From Robbsia betulipollinis (GTDB lineage: Bacteria; Pseudomonadota; Gammaproteobacteria; Burkholderiales; Burkholderiaceae), in NCBI RefSeq assembly GCF_026624755.1, contig NZ_JAPMXC010000001.1, positions 1,221,219 to 1,285,218 of the forward strand: a stretch of DNA of 64,000 nucleotides, in the 5' to 3' direction. The position numbers and the translations under genes are program-made. A model generated the notes under the pieces. It ran no database searches. It was not told where the DNA came from and worked only from the letters and a program-made list of their open reading frames with translations. How positions within the stretch are numbered: position 1 is the stretch's first letter; each line of letters starts with the position of its first letter. Positions 18,846 through 27,366 of the stretch are shown here, piece after piece.

Positions 18846-20060
18846 ATGGCCATCCTTCCCCATCCCCTCCCCCGCGCCGGCGCCACGACCCAGGTTTTTC
18901 AGGATAATCCCCCCGGGCTTGACCGCGTATCCCGGGACGCCACGCGGTTCGCCACGTGGTGCCACCGGCTCTCGCTAACGGCGCCGCGACGGGCGCGATG
19001 CGTGGCACTGCTGCCCGGGCTCGGCCTGAGCATCGCGGTGACACTGACCGCGCTGGCGGCGGAAGCGCTCCAGCGTCACCTGCTGGGCCGTGCGTGGCTG
19101 GAAAGCCTGGTGCTGGCGATCCTGATCGGCACGGTGCTTCGCAGCACCGTGTCGCCTGGCGCGCGCTATACGCCCGGCATCGACTTCAGCGCGAAAGTCC
19201 TCCTCGAAGTCGCGGTCATGCTGCTCGGCGCCGCGATCAGTGCCCGCGCGCTGCTCGCCGAGGGCGCGCCGCTGCTGCTCGCCATCGTCGCCGTGGTGGC
19301 GCTGGCGATCGTCGCGAGTTTCTGGATCGGCCGCGCGATCGGGCTGTCCCGCTCGCTGGCGCTGCTGGTCGCCTGCGGCAATTCGATCTGCGGCAACTCC
19401 GCCATCGCGGCGGTCGCGCCGGTGATCGATGCACAGGGCGAGGACGTGGCTGCTTCGATCGCTTTCACGGCCGTACTCGGCGTCATCGTCGTGCTGCTGC
19501 TGCCCCGCCTCGCGGCCGCGACGGGGATGTCGCACACTCAGTTCGGGATTTTTGCCGGACTGACCGTCTACGCGGTGCCCCAGGTGCTCGCGGCGACGGC
19601 GCCGGTGTCCCTGGCCAGCGTGCAGATGGGTACCCTCGTCAAGCTGGTCCGGGTGCTGATGCTCGGTCCGGTGCTGCTGGCGGTCTCTTTTCTGTACAAC
19701 CGGGGAAGCGCTCGCGCGAGAGGACGCGTCGATGCCGGCCCGAAGGACGACAACGCGGTATCGCGGAATCCGGCGCCGGCGCGGCGCCCGGGCGTGACGC
19801 AACTCCTGCCCTGGTTCATCGTCGGTTTCCTCGGCCTGGCGGTATTGCGTTCGCTCGGCGCGATACCGGCGCTCGTCGGCGCGCCGGTGCACGCGATGTC
19901 GAACATGCTGACCGTCGTCGCGATGGCGGGATTGGGGCTGGGCGTCGATGTCCGGTCCGTGGCGAGCGCCGGAGGGCGCGTTATCCTGGCGGCCATCCTG
20001 TCGCTGGTGATTCTGGGGCTGCTGAGCGCCGGGGCGATCCACTGGCTCGGCGTTGCCTGA
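18846..20060 (+). CDS. YeiH family putative sulfate exporter (UPF0324)
   Basis: The 404-residue protein has about 10-11 hydrophobic segments and the family signatures LVLAILIGTVLRS, DFSAKVLLEVAVMLLGAAIS, LVACGNSICGNSAIAAVAPV and the end GLGLGVDVRSVASAGGR. It is an inner-membrane protein annotated as a possible sulfate or sulfite exporter; direct evidence for the family is thin. A hydrophilic loop of about 40 residues (around SARARGRVDAGPKDD) divides the membrane region. The CysB-like regulator downstream on the same strand supports a sulfur link. The first 40 residues are poorly conserved in character, so a later start is possible. Confidence 0.8.
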   Translation: MAILPHPLPRAGATTQVFQDNPPGLDRVSRDATRFATWCHRLSLTAPRRARCVALLPGLGLSIAVTLTALAAEALQRHLLGRAWLESLVLAILIGTVLRSTVSPGARYTPGIDFSAKVLLEVAVMLLGAAISARALLAEGAPLLLAIVAVVALAIVASFWIGRAIGLSRSLALLVACGNSICGNSAIAAVAPVIDAQGEDVAASIAFTAVLGVIVVLLLPRLAAATGMSHTQFGIFAGLTVYAVPQVLAATAPVSLASVQMGTLVKLVRVLMLGPVLLAVSFLYNRGSARARGRVDAGPKDDNAVSRNPAPARRPGVTQLLPWFIVGFLGLAVLRSLGAIPALVGAPVHAMSNMLTVVAMAGLGLGVDVRSVASAGGRVILAAILSLVILGLLSAGAIHWLGVA

Positions 20061-20281
20061 GGCCGTCACGAAACTCGGCGGCGATCCTGCCCCTGCATCG
20101 AGACGCGTTTGCGCGCGCCATCCACTCCCTACGCCGTGCACGGTCAACCGCGAGAGTTCACCGGACTGCCATCGCCGCTTATGCACGTCGACGCTTTCCT
20201 AAGCTGAATAGATCGTTACACCGGCACGCGCGGCCTTGCTACGCTTGTATCCCCGATGCCGCACCGCTACGAGGAGGGACC

Positions 20282-20401
20282 GTGAAACCCCATGTCGCTT
20301 CCGCAAACCGCGTTTCCGCGGTCCTTTCGCCCGTTCATCCCGCAGCCCGTCCAGGCGTGCGTCCCTGTCGCGCATCGCGCCGCCTCGCGCCGAAGAGGTG
20401 A
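20282..20401 (+). CDS. Possible 39-residue leader peptide before the CysB-like gene
   Basis: AGGAGG at 20272-20277 is the best ribosome site in this gap and lies 4 bases before a GTG at 20282. The frame from that GTG runs 39 codons to a TGA (20399-20401) that ends 4 bases before the GTG start of the LysR gene. The peptide is basic (RRLAPKR end) with no recognised family. The layout fits translational coupling or a regulatory leader. Alternatively the AGGAGG serves an ATG at 20292 in the LysR frame, but the spacing of 14 bases is poor. Confidence 0.3.
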   Translation: MKPHVASANRVSAVLSPVHPAARPGVRPCRASRRLAPKR

Positions 20402-20405
20402 TGTC

Positions 20406-21371
20406 GTGAATTTCCAGCAATTGCGTTTCGTGCGCGAAGCGGTCCGGCAGAACCTGAACCTGACCGAGGTCGCGAATGTGCTCCAGACCTCGCAGTCCGG
20501 CGTCAGCAAGCAGATCAAGGACCTGGAGAGCGAGCTGGGCATCCAGCTTTTCATCCGGCGGGGCAAGCGCATCACCGGCCTCACCGACGCCGGCTCCGGC
20601 GTCATGGATTTGGTCGAACGCGTATTGTGCGAAAAAGAGAACCTGTGCCGCGCCGCCGACCATTACGCGTGCGAGAACGAAGGCCGCCTGATCCTCGCCA
20701 CCACCCACACGCAGGCGCGCTACGCGCTGCCGGACGTCATCCAGCAATTCTGCCGGGCCTTTCCGCTGGTGAGCCTGGCGCTGCGTCAGGGCAGCCCCGC
20801 CCAGGTGGCGGCGATGGTCGCGAACGGCGTGGCCGATATCGGCATCGCCACCGAAGCCCTGGACCGGCACCCCGGCCTCACCACCTTCTCCGCGTATTCG
20901 TGGCAACACGCCGTGGTGGTGCCGCAGGAGCATCCGCTCACGCGGGTGCCCCGCCCCTCGCTGGCCGACATCGCCCGGCACCGTATCGTCACCTACGACG
21001 CCGAAATTTCGGGGCGTGCGCAAATCGACGCGGCGTTCGCCGACGCGGGCGTCGTGCCGTCGATCGCGCTGACCGCCACCGACGCGGACGTGATCAAGAC
21101 GTATGTGAAAATCGGGCTGGGCGTCGGCATCGTGTCGGCCATGGCGATCGAACCGACGGCCGCGGGCGAGCTGGTGGTGCTCGATACGCCGGGCATGTTC
21201 GCCGCCAGCACGACGCGGATCGGCGTGCGCAACGGCGCCTATCTGCGTGCCTACGGTTACCGGATGATCGAGATGTTCGCGCCGCACCTGACGCGCGACG
21301 TGGTGGATGCGGGAATGGATTCGGGCTGGAGCGATAGGGATACGGCCTGGCCGGCTGACGCCGCGGAGTAG
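20406..21371 (+). CDS. CysB/Cbl-type LysR transcriptional regulator
   Basis: The 321-residue product matches the CysB length (about 324) and its N-terminus: NFQQLRFVREAVRQNLNLTE, then the helix-turn-helix TSQSGVSKQIKDLESELG and LFIRRGKRITGLT. CysB-type regulators activate sulfate, sulfonate or taurine uptake genes and respond to N-acetylserine, APS or related ligands. The GTG at 20406 was chosen because GAGG lies just upstream and it places the HTH at the usual distance; an ATG at 20292 would add 38 residues without similarity to the family. It follows the YeiH-like gene on the same strand. Confidence 0.85.
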   Translation: MNFQQLRFVREAVRQNLNLTEVANVLQTSQSGVSKQIKDLESELGIQLFIRRGKRITGLTDAGSGVMDLVERVLCEKENLCRAADHYACENEGRLILATTHTQARYALPDVIQQFCRAFPLVSLALRQGSPAQVAAMVANGVADIGIATEALDRHPGLTTFSAYSWQHAVVVPQEHPLTRVPRPSLADIARHRIVTYDAEISGRAQIDAAFADAGVVPSIALTATDADVIKTYVKIGLGVGIVSAMAIEPTAAGELVVLDTPGMFAASTTRIGVRNGAYLRAYGYRMIEMFAPHLTRDVVDAGMDSGWSDRDTAWPADAAE

Positions 21372-21472
21372 TCCTGCAATTCCCCGATAGTGGCCACCGG
21401 GAGATAGGGATCGACATCATTGCGTGCCGCGTCTGGCGGCAAAGCCATGACACCCTTGTCCGTCCGGCCCGC

Positions 21473-22150
21473 TTAGCGATCGTCCCCCGGCACCGCATAG
21501 CCCGGCGCCCGCGACGGGTCGATCGCACGGTCGATGTAGTCCTGCATCTGGCCGCGATAGGCCTGCCAGAGCCGGGCGAGCGCGCCGATCGGATCGTCGT
21601 CGGCCCAGTCCACCCGCAAATCGACGATGGGCCAGGTGAATTCGCCGACCACGGTCAACGCGGCCGAGTGCACGGGTCCCATTTCGCCCCCTTCGGCCAG
21701 ACCCGCGCCCAGGCCGACGAGCAGCCGGTCAGCCAAATGCCCGGGGGCGTTTTCGAAGGCGTTCACCATCGCTTCGACCACGCCCGGACGGGCGAGCATA
21801 TTGCCTGCCGCCACGCATTGCTGACCACTGACGGCATGGTGGATGCCGAGCGTTTTCGCGCCGCTGAAATGCGCGGTCCGACCCAGGTTGTCGATCGCGG
21901 TGAGTTGACGAAATTCGCCGTGATGCTGCCCGGCGAGCACGATGTCCAACGCCTCGTCCGGCCTTGTTTCCTGCCCCAGCAGATCGAGTGTCGCGGGGCC
22001 CAGCGCGGGCAAGGTGATGTTCTGCGACGCCACCGCGCCCACGCCCGCGCGCAGCCAGGGGCAGCGTGCGCCCACGGCCATGCTCGACGAACTGATGGCG
22101 ATGCCGAACTGGCCGGTTTCGGCACAACGTGCCGCCAAGGAAAAAGTCAT
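21473..22150 (-). CDS. DUF1028 family protein
   Basis: The 225-residue protein has the DUF1028 pattern: TFSLAARCAETGQFGIAI, then GARCPWLRAGVGAVASQN, LGPATLDLL, AAGNMLARPGVVEAMV and a final VDLRVDW. The function of the family is unknown; the Thr-Phe-Ser start resembles the exposed N-terminus of Ntn hydrolases, but autoprocessing is not demonstrated. The ATG has AGGA upstream. It is the last gene of the minus-strand arm (importer, class II aldolase, DUF1028) and lies 41 bases after the aldolase gene. Confidence 0.82.
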   Translation of the reverse strand: MTFSLAARCAETGQFGIAISSSSMAVGARCPWLRAGVGAVASQNITLPALGPATLDLLGQETRPDEALDIVLAGQHHGEFRQLTAIDNLGRTAHFSGAKTLGIHHAVSGQQCVAAGNMLARPGVVEAMVNAFENAPGHLADRLLVGLGAGLAEGGEMGPVHSAALTVVGEFTWPIVDLRVDWADDDPIGALARLWQAYRGQMQDYIDRAIDPSRAPGYAVPGDDR

Positions 22151-22191
22151 GGGGGAATCCTGTTCATCTCGTATCGTCTCGACGGGACCCG

Positions 22192-22923
22192 TCAGTCCAG
22201 CAGCGAGGCATCGGCTTCGATCATCAGTTGTTTCATTTCTTCGAAATGCCGGCGGGAGAAATCCGGGATCTGTTCCCAGCCGCGCGCCGTTTTCTCGGCG
22301 ACATCGTCGGACAGGATGCGCAGCGGCCTGCCCGTCGACCACGCCGTCACCAGGATCTGACAGGCACGCTCCAGGGTCCAGATATCGTCGAACGCCTCGC
22401 CGATGTTCGCGCCGATCACCATCACGCCGTGGTTGCCCATCAACAAACGCCGCCTGTCGCCCAACAGCGCGGCGAGGCGCGCCCCTTCGGCCTCGGTGTC
22501 GGCCATGCCGCCGTACATGTCGTCGATGGCGATGCGGTTGAAATAGCGGGCGGTGTTCTGATCGATCGGCGGAACGTGCGGCGTGGCGAGGCAGGCGACG
22601 GCCGTGGTGTAGACCGGATGCAGATGCAGCACGGCGCGCGCGTCCGGCAGCCGCCGGTGAATCTGCCCGTGGATGGACCAGGCGGTCGCATCCACGTCCG
22701 GGTGGTGCGCGCTCGCGGCATCGTCGGCATCCAGCAACAGCAGATCGCTGGCGCGGATGCGCGAAAAATGCTTCCACTTCGGGTTGATCAGAAACCGTTT
22801 GCCATCCGGCGAGACCGCCGCGCTCAGATGATTCGCCACCGCTTCGTGCATGCCCAGATGGGCCAGGATACGGAAGGTTGCCGCAAGGTCGATGCGGGCT
22901 TGTTCCTCGACAGACAAGGCCAT
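22192..22923 (-). CDS. Class II aldolase/adducin family protein
   Basis: The 243-residue product has the class II aldolase fold markers: LGMHEAVANHLSAAV near the start, the zinc-ligand pair in VLHLHPVYTTAVACL (His-x-His), and RRLLMGNHGVMVIG with the third His. Family members cleave sugar phosphates or decarboxylate hydroxy/keto acids, using Zn2+ or Mn2+. The ATG at 22923 has GGAG 7 bases upstream. It lies between DUF1028 and a solute-binding protein in a catabolic unit, so it probably acts on an imported compound. The substrate is not readable. Confidence 0.88.
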   Translation of the reverse strand: MALSVEEQARIDLAATFRILAHLGMHEAVANHLSAAVSPDGKRFLINPKWKHFSRIRASDLLLLDADDAASAHHPDVDATAWSIHGQIHRRLPDARAVLHLHPVYTTAVACLATPHVPPIDQNTARYFNRIAIDDMYGGMADTEAEGARLAALLGDRRRLLMGNHGVMVIGANIGEAFDDIWTLERACQILVTAWSTGRPLRILSDDVAEKTARGWEQIPDFSRRHFEEMKQLMIEADASLLD

Positions 22924-22978
22924 GCGTGTTCTCCGTGCTGCGTGACCCCGACGCATCCAGGCCACGCAGGGCAATCGG

Positions 22979-23812
22979 TCAGGACTTCGGCATCAGTTCG
23001 CGGATGTCGGCGTCGGTGGGGGCTTCGAAGTGGTATTTTTTCAGGAGCGCGGCGTATTCCGGCGTGGCACGGTATTTCTTCAGTGCGTCGGTCAAGGCGT
23101 TTTTGACGGCGTCGTTGCCCTTGCGAACACCGATTCCATTCAACACCGGATAGATCAGCGTCCTGGAGGAGATCACCACGCGGCCGCCGAGCTTCTCGAT
23201 CACGCCGCGGGCGACCGCCGCGTCCGTGATCTGCGCCTCCACGGCGTGCGCCAGCAGCGCCTGGGTCGTTTCCGGGTCGGTGGCGTATTCGCTCACCGCG
23301 ATGGGCTTGAGGCCGTTCCTGACGCAGTAATCGTCCGACAGCCTGTGCATCTGCTGCAACCACGACGTGGCGCCCATCGAGCCGAGCTTGTGGCCGCAAA
23401 AGTCTTCCGGGCGCCTGGGTTGATAGTCGCTTCCCTTGAGCGTGAGGATGGACTCGCCGCTTTTCAGATAAGGGATCATGTCGATCACCTTGAGGCGTTC
23501 GGCCGTGATGTACATGGACGAATTCGTCACGTCGAAACGCCCGCCCTCGAGCCCCGTGATCAGGTTGGGAAACCGCGTATCGACGGTTTCCACCTTGCGT
23601 CCCATGATCCTGCCCAGCCCGTCGAGGAGTTCGATATCGAATCCCGCAGGCTGATTGTTGTTCATGTATTCATACGGAAAAAAGGTCGCGTCCGAACCCG
23701 CGACGATCGTGCCGTCCTGCTTGAATCCCGAAGCCGCCATCGCGCCCGTCGCCACGACGATGCCGATCAGGCCCAGGGCGATGGGACGGACAATCCTGTG
23801 TAATGCTGTCAT
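22979..23812 (-). CDS. Amino-acid-type ABC transporter substrate-binding protein
   Basis: The 277-residue precursor has a signal peptide (cut near ATGAMA|A) and the SBP_bac_3 layout: TIVAGSDATFFPYEYMNNNQ, FDIELLDGLGRIMG, GRFDVTNSSMYIT (where a polar-amino-acid binder usually has D-x-x-x-x-G-x-T-x-T-xR) and EYATDPETTQALLA. It should deliver an amino acid, opine or related zwitterion to the fused permease-ATPase encoded 81 bases upstream on the same strand. AAGGA precedes the ATG. The usual Arg that binds the alpha-carboxylate is less obvious than in canonical members, so the ligand may not be a standard amino acid. Confidence 0.9.
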   Translation of the reverse strand: MTALHRIVRPIALGLIGIVVATGAMAASGFKQDGTIVAGSDATFFPYEYMNNNQPAGFDIELLDGLGRIMGRKVETVDTRFPNLITGLEGGRFDVTNSSMYITAERLKVIDMIPYLKSGESILTLKGSDYQPRRPEDFCGHKLGSMGATSWLQQMHRLSDDYCVRNGLKPIAVSEYATDPETTQALLAHAVEAQITDAAVARGVIEKLGGRVVISSRTLIYPVLNGIGVRKGNDAVKNALTDALKKYRATPEYAALLKKYHFEAPTDADIRELMPKS

Positions 23813-23893
23813 GGTGATTCCTTGCCGGGTTTGAGGGAGGTCAAGCGATGAGGGAGCCGGGCGGGTATCGGTTCATGGCGCACGTTCGCGCGG

Positions 23894-25417
23894 TCATGCC
23901 ATCGAGACATCCTTGAGGAAGGCTTCCACGCGGGGATGACGGCCGCTACGCAACATGCGAGGCGTGTCGTCGCAGACCACGCGGCCCTTCTCCATGAACA
24001 CGATGCGGTCCGATACCTTGAAAGCGAAGTTCATTTCGTGGGTCACGATCACCATGGTGATGCCGTCCCGCGCGAGTTGTTCGATGACCTGCAACACCTC
24101 GTTCACTTTTTCGGGATCCAGCGCCGAGGTGGGTTCGTCGAACAGCATGATCTGCGGACGCATCATCAGGGCACGGGCGATGGCGACGCGCTGCTGCTGG
24201 CCCCCGGACAGCTGATGGGGATATTTCCAGGCATGATCGAGCATGCCGACTTTGTGCAGCAGGGCGTAGGCCTGCTGTTGCAGCGCCTGTCGGGACCCCG
24301 CCCGATGGTATCGGGGCGCCATCAGCAAATTGTCGAGCACGCTCAGATGCGGAAAGAGATTGAAGCTTTGAAAGACCATGCCGATGTTCAAGCGGTGCTC
24401 GGCATGCTCGACGTAGAGCGGTTTGTTCGCCCCCTGCCGGCTCAGATGGATGAACGGTTGACCATTGATGCGGATTTCCCCGTTATCGATCCGTTCGAGC
24501 CCGTTGAGCAGGCGAATCAGCGTGGTCTTGCCGGAACCGGAGGGTCCGATCACCGACACGACCTCGCCGGTCCGGATCTGCAGATCGACCGCGCCCAGTA
24601 CCTCGACATCGTTGTAGGCTTTGTGCAGCCGGATGGCCTGCAGTGCCGGCCCATGCGGTTCGGCGGCGGCCGCGCGCGCCGGCACGATACGCGGCTGCGT
24701 CGCCAGTGCCAGCACGGCGGCATCCGGAACCCGCGACACATTGCGCCGGTTGACGTCCAGAAAGCGCTCCAGACGTTTCAACAGGAAGTCGATCACGGTG
24801 ACGATCAGCACGTAATATATCGCCACCGCCGCCATGGTCTCCATCACCAGGAAGTTCTGGGAGTAGAGCCGTTGACCCACCATCAGAATTTCGGCGAGCG
24901 AGATCACCGATACCAGCGAGGTGAGCTTGACGATGGAAATGTATTCGTTCGCCAGCGACGGCAGCGCCACCCTGAGTGCCTGGGGAACGATCACGCGCCA
25001 TTGAACGCCCAGGAATCCCAATCCCAGGGCCCGCGCCGCTTCCCGCTGACCCTTCGATACCGACAACAGGCCGCCGCGATGAATTTCCGCGATGTACGCG
25101 GTTTCGCTCAGCACCATGGCGAGCAAACCGGCCCGGAACGGGTCCGCCAGCACCACCGAGGTGGCGGGAAACGCCTGTGGCAGGTTGTAGACGAATATGA
25201 GCAGGACGAGCAGCGGCAGACTGCGGAACAACCAGATATAGGCACGCGCGGGCAGATTGACGAGCGGATTGTCCGACTGTTTGGCAAGCGCCAGAAAAAA
25301 CCCCAGCCCGATGCTCACTACCCACGTCAGAAAACTGAGTTGGATGACCAGCGACGAGGCACGCCAGAACTCGGCATAGCCCAGCAAGCCAAACATGTAT
25401 TGCCAGTTGAATGTCAT
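23894..25417 (-). CDS. Fused amino acid ABC transporter permease/ATP-binding protein
   Basis: Residues ~1-230 form a HisM/GlnP-type permease (YIWLFRSLPLLVLLIFVYNL; coupling loop EAARALGLGFLGVQWRVIVP). After a ~40-residue linker comes a GlnQ-type ATPase with Walker A GPSGSGKTT, Q-loop MVFQSFNLFPH, signature LSGGQQQR, Walker B IMLFDEP and the H-loop VTHEM. Permease and ATPase are normally separate; the fusion is known in a branch of this family. The ATG at 25417 was preferred to a GTG two codons upstream; both have weak ribosome sites. The cognate binding protein follows directly. Confidence 0.9.
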   Translation of the reverse strand: MTFNWQYMFGLLGYAEFWRASSLVIQLSFLTWVVSIGLGFFLALAKQSDNPLVNLPARAYIWLFRSLPLLVLLIFVYNLPQAFPATSVVLADPFRAGLLAMVLSETAYIAEIHRGGLLSVSKGQREAARALGLGFLGVQWRVIVPQALRVALPSLANEYISIVKLTSLVSVISLAEILMVGQRLYSQNFLVMETMAAVAIYYVLIVTVIDFLLKRLERFLDVNRRNVSRVPDAAVLALATQPRIVPARAAAAEPHGPALQAIRLHKAYNDVEVLGAVDLQIRTGEVVSVIGPSGSGKTTLIRLLNGLERIDNGEIRINGQPFIHLSRQGANKPLYVEHAEHRLNIGMVFQSFNLFPHLSVLDNLLMAPRYHRAGSRQALQQQAYALLHKVGMLDHAWKYPHQLSGGQQQRVAIARALMMRPQIMLFDEPTSALDPEKVNEVLQVIEQLARDGITMVIVTHEMNFAFKVSDRIVFMEKGRVVCDDTPRMLRSGRHPRVEAFLKDVSMA

Positions 25418-25748
25418 CGTCACCGCGCTGATCGGGAAAACGGAAGGATGCCACCAGGAGCCGGATGGGAAGCCACGCCGTGGTCCGTACCGAACGCTTC
25501 CATGTTGCCGCCTGCGGCGCCGTCGCGTCCAATGGTCAAATTCCTTTGTTCACGCCACGCGGGTTCCGACCGGGCGAATCGTCCGCCCGCCGCGTTCCGG
25601 CGCAAGCGGGAGGCAGCGGCGGCGCCATTACCTGGACGCAGTGTGCACGCGTGCGCCGGCCGCTTAAATTCGTTTATGGTTTACGACTGGGGCGAGAAAA
25701 TCCGAAGCAGGGGTCGATGCGGTGCCCGGGTAGATGGCGGCCGATCGC
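25418..25748. promoter_or_regulatory. Gap between LysR gene and the importer unit
   Basis: These 331 bases precede the importer operon on the minus strand and follow the LysR stop. No ORF of coding character was seen. A short AT-richer patch (about 25662-25685) is the only departure from the local base composition. A promoter for the importer, aldolase and DUF1028 genes is expected here, but no clear -35/-10 pair was recognised. Confidence 0.3.
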
Positions 25749-26723
25749 TCACGCCGCGTCCAGGGGCGGACGCACGGCATGCGGATCGAAGAAGCTGGGC
25801 GCGGCCATGCCGGGTATGTATTGATCGGAAACGAACATCCGGCAACGCTCGGTGAATGCCGCCACCACGCGCGACTCGCGGACGGTACGGGCGACGGACA
25901 CGCCCAGTTGCATCGGCCGAAGCGCGCCGGCGAGACGAATCCTGACCAACCGTTTTCCGTCCAGCGAAAGATTGGCCTTGGGCCTGGCGTTGGCGATGGA
26001 GTACCCGATGCCATTGGCGACCATGGAACGTATCGTTTCCAGGTTGGTCGAGCGCATGACGATATTCGGCGTCACGCCCGTATGCATGAACAGGCTGAGG
26101 AAATACTCCCGGCTCCAGGGAATGTCGAGCAGTATCATGGGTTCGGCGTCGAGCTCCTGCAGACTGACCGCCGAGACGTCCGCCAGCGGGTGCGAGGCGC
26201 CCACCATGACATAGGGGGGAAGCTGTGCGAGCGGCTCGAAGTGGATGTCGTCGCTGCTCGCCAGATCGTAGGTCAGGGCAATATCGATTTCGGCGCCGCG
26301 CAGTTTTTCGAGCAATTCCTCGTGGTTGCCTTCGATCTGCGTGACCCGCACGCCGGGAAACGCGCGGCCGAAACCGAAGACCAGTTCCGGCGTGATCATG
26401 GGCGCCAGCGATTCGAGGCAGCCGACACGCAAGGTTCCGCGGACCATGTTCAGGGAATTCGCGGCGATCGTATACAGGTTGAGCGTCTGTTCGAGAATCA
26501 GCTTCGCTTCCTGCAACACCTGGCGTCCGACCGCGGTGAGCGATATGCCCTGGGCATGATGGCGAATGAACAGCTGTATCCCCAGCTCCGCCTCCATGTG
26601 CGCGATGGCCGCGGAGATGGAGGGGGACGATACATGAATGCGTTCGGATGCCGCACTGATGCTCCCGGCCTCGCCGGACGCCACGAAATATTCCAGCTGG
26701 CGCTGGGTGATACGGCTAAACAT
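25749..26723 (-). CDS. LysR family transcriptional regulator of the catabolic cluster
   Basis: The 324-residue product has an N-terminal winged HTH (TQRQLEYFVASGEAGSISAA, then HVSSPSISAAIAHMEAELG, FIRHHAQGISLT) and a two-lobed co-inducer domain. The ATG at 26723 has GGAG 5 bases upstream; an in-frame GTG directly precedes it. It is transcribed divergently from the Rid/AroQ/monooxygenase/Rieske arm and lies upstream of the importer arm, the classic position for a regulator of both. The inducer is probably the imported substrate or an intermediate. Confidence 0.9.
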   Translation of the reverse strand: MFSRITQRQLEYFVASGEAGSISAASERIHVSSPSISAAIAHMEAELGIQLFIRHHAQGISLTAVGRQVLQEAKLILEQTLNLYTIAANSLNMVRGTLRVGCLESLAPMITPELVFGFGRAFPGVRVTQIEGNHEELLEKLRGAEIDIALTYDLASSDDIHFEPLAQLPPYVMVGASHPLADVSAVSLQELDAEPMILLDIPWSREYFLSLFMHTGVTPNIVMRSTNLETIRSMVANGIGYSIANARPKANLSLDGKRLVRIRLAGALRPMQLGVSVARTVRESRVVAAFTERCRMFVSDQYIPGMAAPSFFDPHAVRPPLDAA

Positions 26724-26771
26724 CACGTCTCCACGGCATGAACCGACCTTTCACGGGAGCTTCGGGTTTCC

Positions 26772-26797
26772 CTAAGCAATACCCAAGCAAATGCTAG
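26772..26797. promoter_or_regulatory. Possible LysR operator between divergent arms
   Basis: In the 135-base divergent gap an imperfect dyad CTAAGCA (26772-26778) and TGCTAG (26792-26797) flanks a 13-base centre, about 62 bases before the Rid gene. LysR proteins bind dyads of this size near divergent promoters. Assignment rests on position and symmetry only. Confidence 0.28.
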
Positions 26798-26858
26798 TTT
26801 CCTCGAACCGCGGCAGATGTGAAGCTCTGTTCATTGCCCCCGCCGAGAGCCGCCCGCC

Positions 26859-27284
26859 ATGCCCACCCATACCCGTATCCGCATGTTCAATACCCGGGAA
26901 ACCTATCCCAACCAGTCGCTCGACAACGACCTCAGCCAGGCCGTGCGCGCGGGCAATACCGTCTATCTGCGCGGCCAGATCGGCACGGATTTCGATGGCA
27001 ACCTCGTGGGGCTGGGCGACCCGCGCGCGCAGGCGGAACAGGCCATGAAAAACGTCAGGCAACTGCTCGAGGAAGCGGGCTCCGATCTGTCCCATATCGT
27101 CAAGACCACCACTTATATCACAGACCCACGCTACCGCGAGCCGGTCTATCGGGAGGTGGGGAAATGGCTCAAAGGCGTGTTTCCGGTCTCCACCGGCCTC
27201 GTCATCTCGGGCCTGGGCCAACCGGAGTGGCTCATGGAAATCGATGTGATCGCCGTCATCCCCGATGCGCCGTCTCCCACGTGA
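26859..27284 (+). CDS. RidA/YjgF family protein without the catalytic arginine
   Basis: The 141-residue protein has the YjgF/Rid trimer fold pattern: QAVRAGNTVYLRGQIG, AEQAMKNVRQLLEEAG, HIVKTTTYITDPRY and a final MEIDVIAVIP. RidA enzymes hydrolyse reactive enamines/imines using an arginine (Arg105 in E. coli) that aligns here with Thr112 (PVSTGLVISG). The protein therefore belongs with the arginine-less Rid groups, which do not show imine deaminase activity. First gene of the plus-strand arm, divergent from LysR. The ribosome site is weak. Confidence 0.88.
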   Translation: MPTHTRIRMFNTRETYPNQSLDNDLSQAVRAGNTVYLRGQIGTDFDGNLVGLGDPRAQAEQAMKNVRQLLEEAGSDLSHIVKTTTYITDPRYREPVYREVGKWLKGVFPVSTGLVISGLGQPEWLMEIDVIAVIPDAPSPT

Positions 27285-27366
27285 ATCCGTTCACGGCAGC
27301 GGCGCGCAATCGCCCGCCCTTCCCGCTTGACAACATGTGGCCGCCCGTCCGGCGCAAGGAGTTGCG

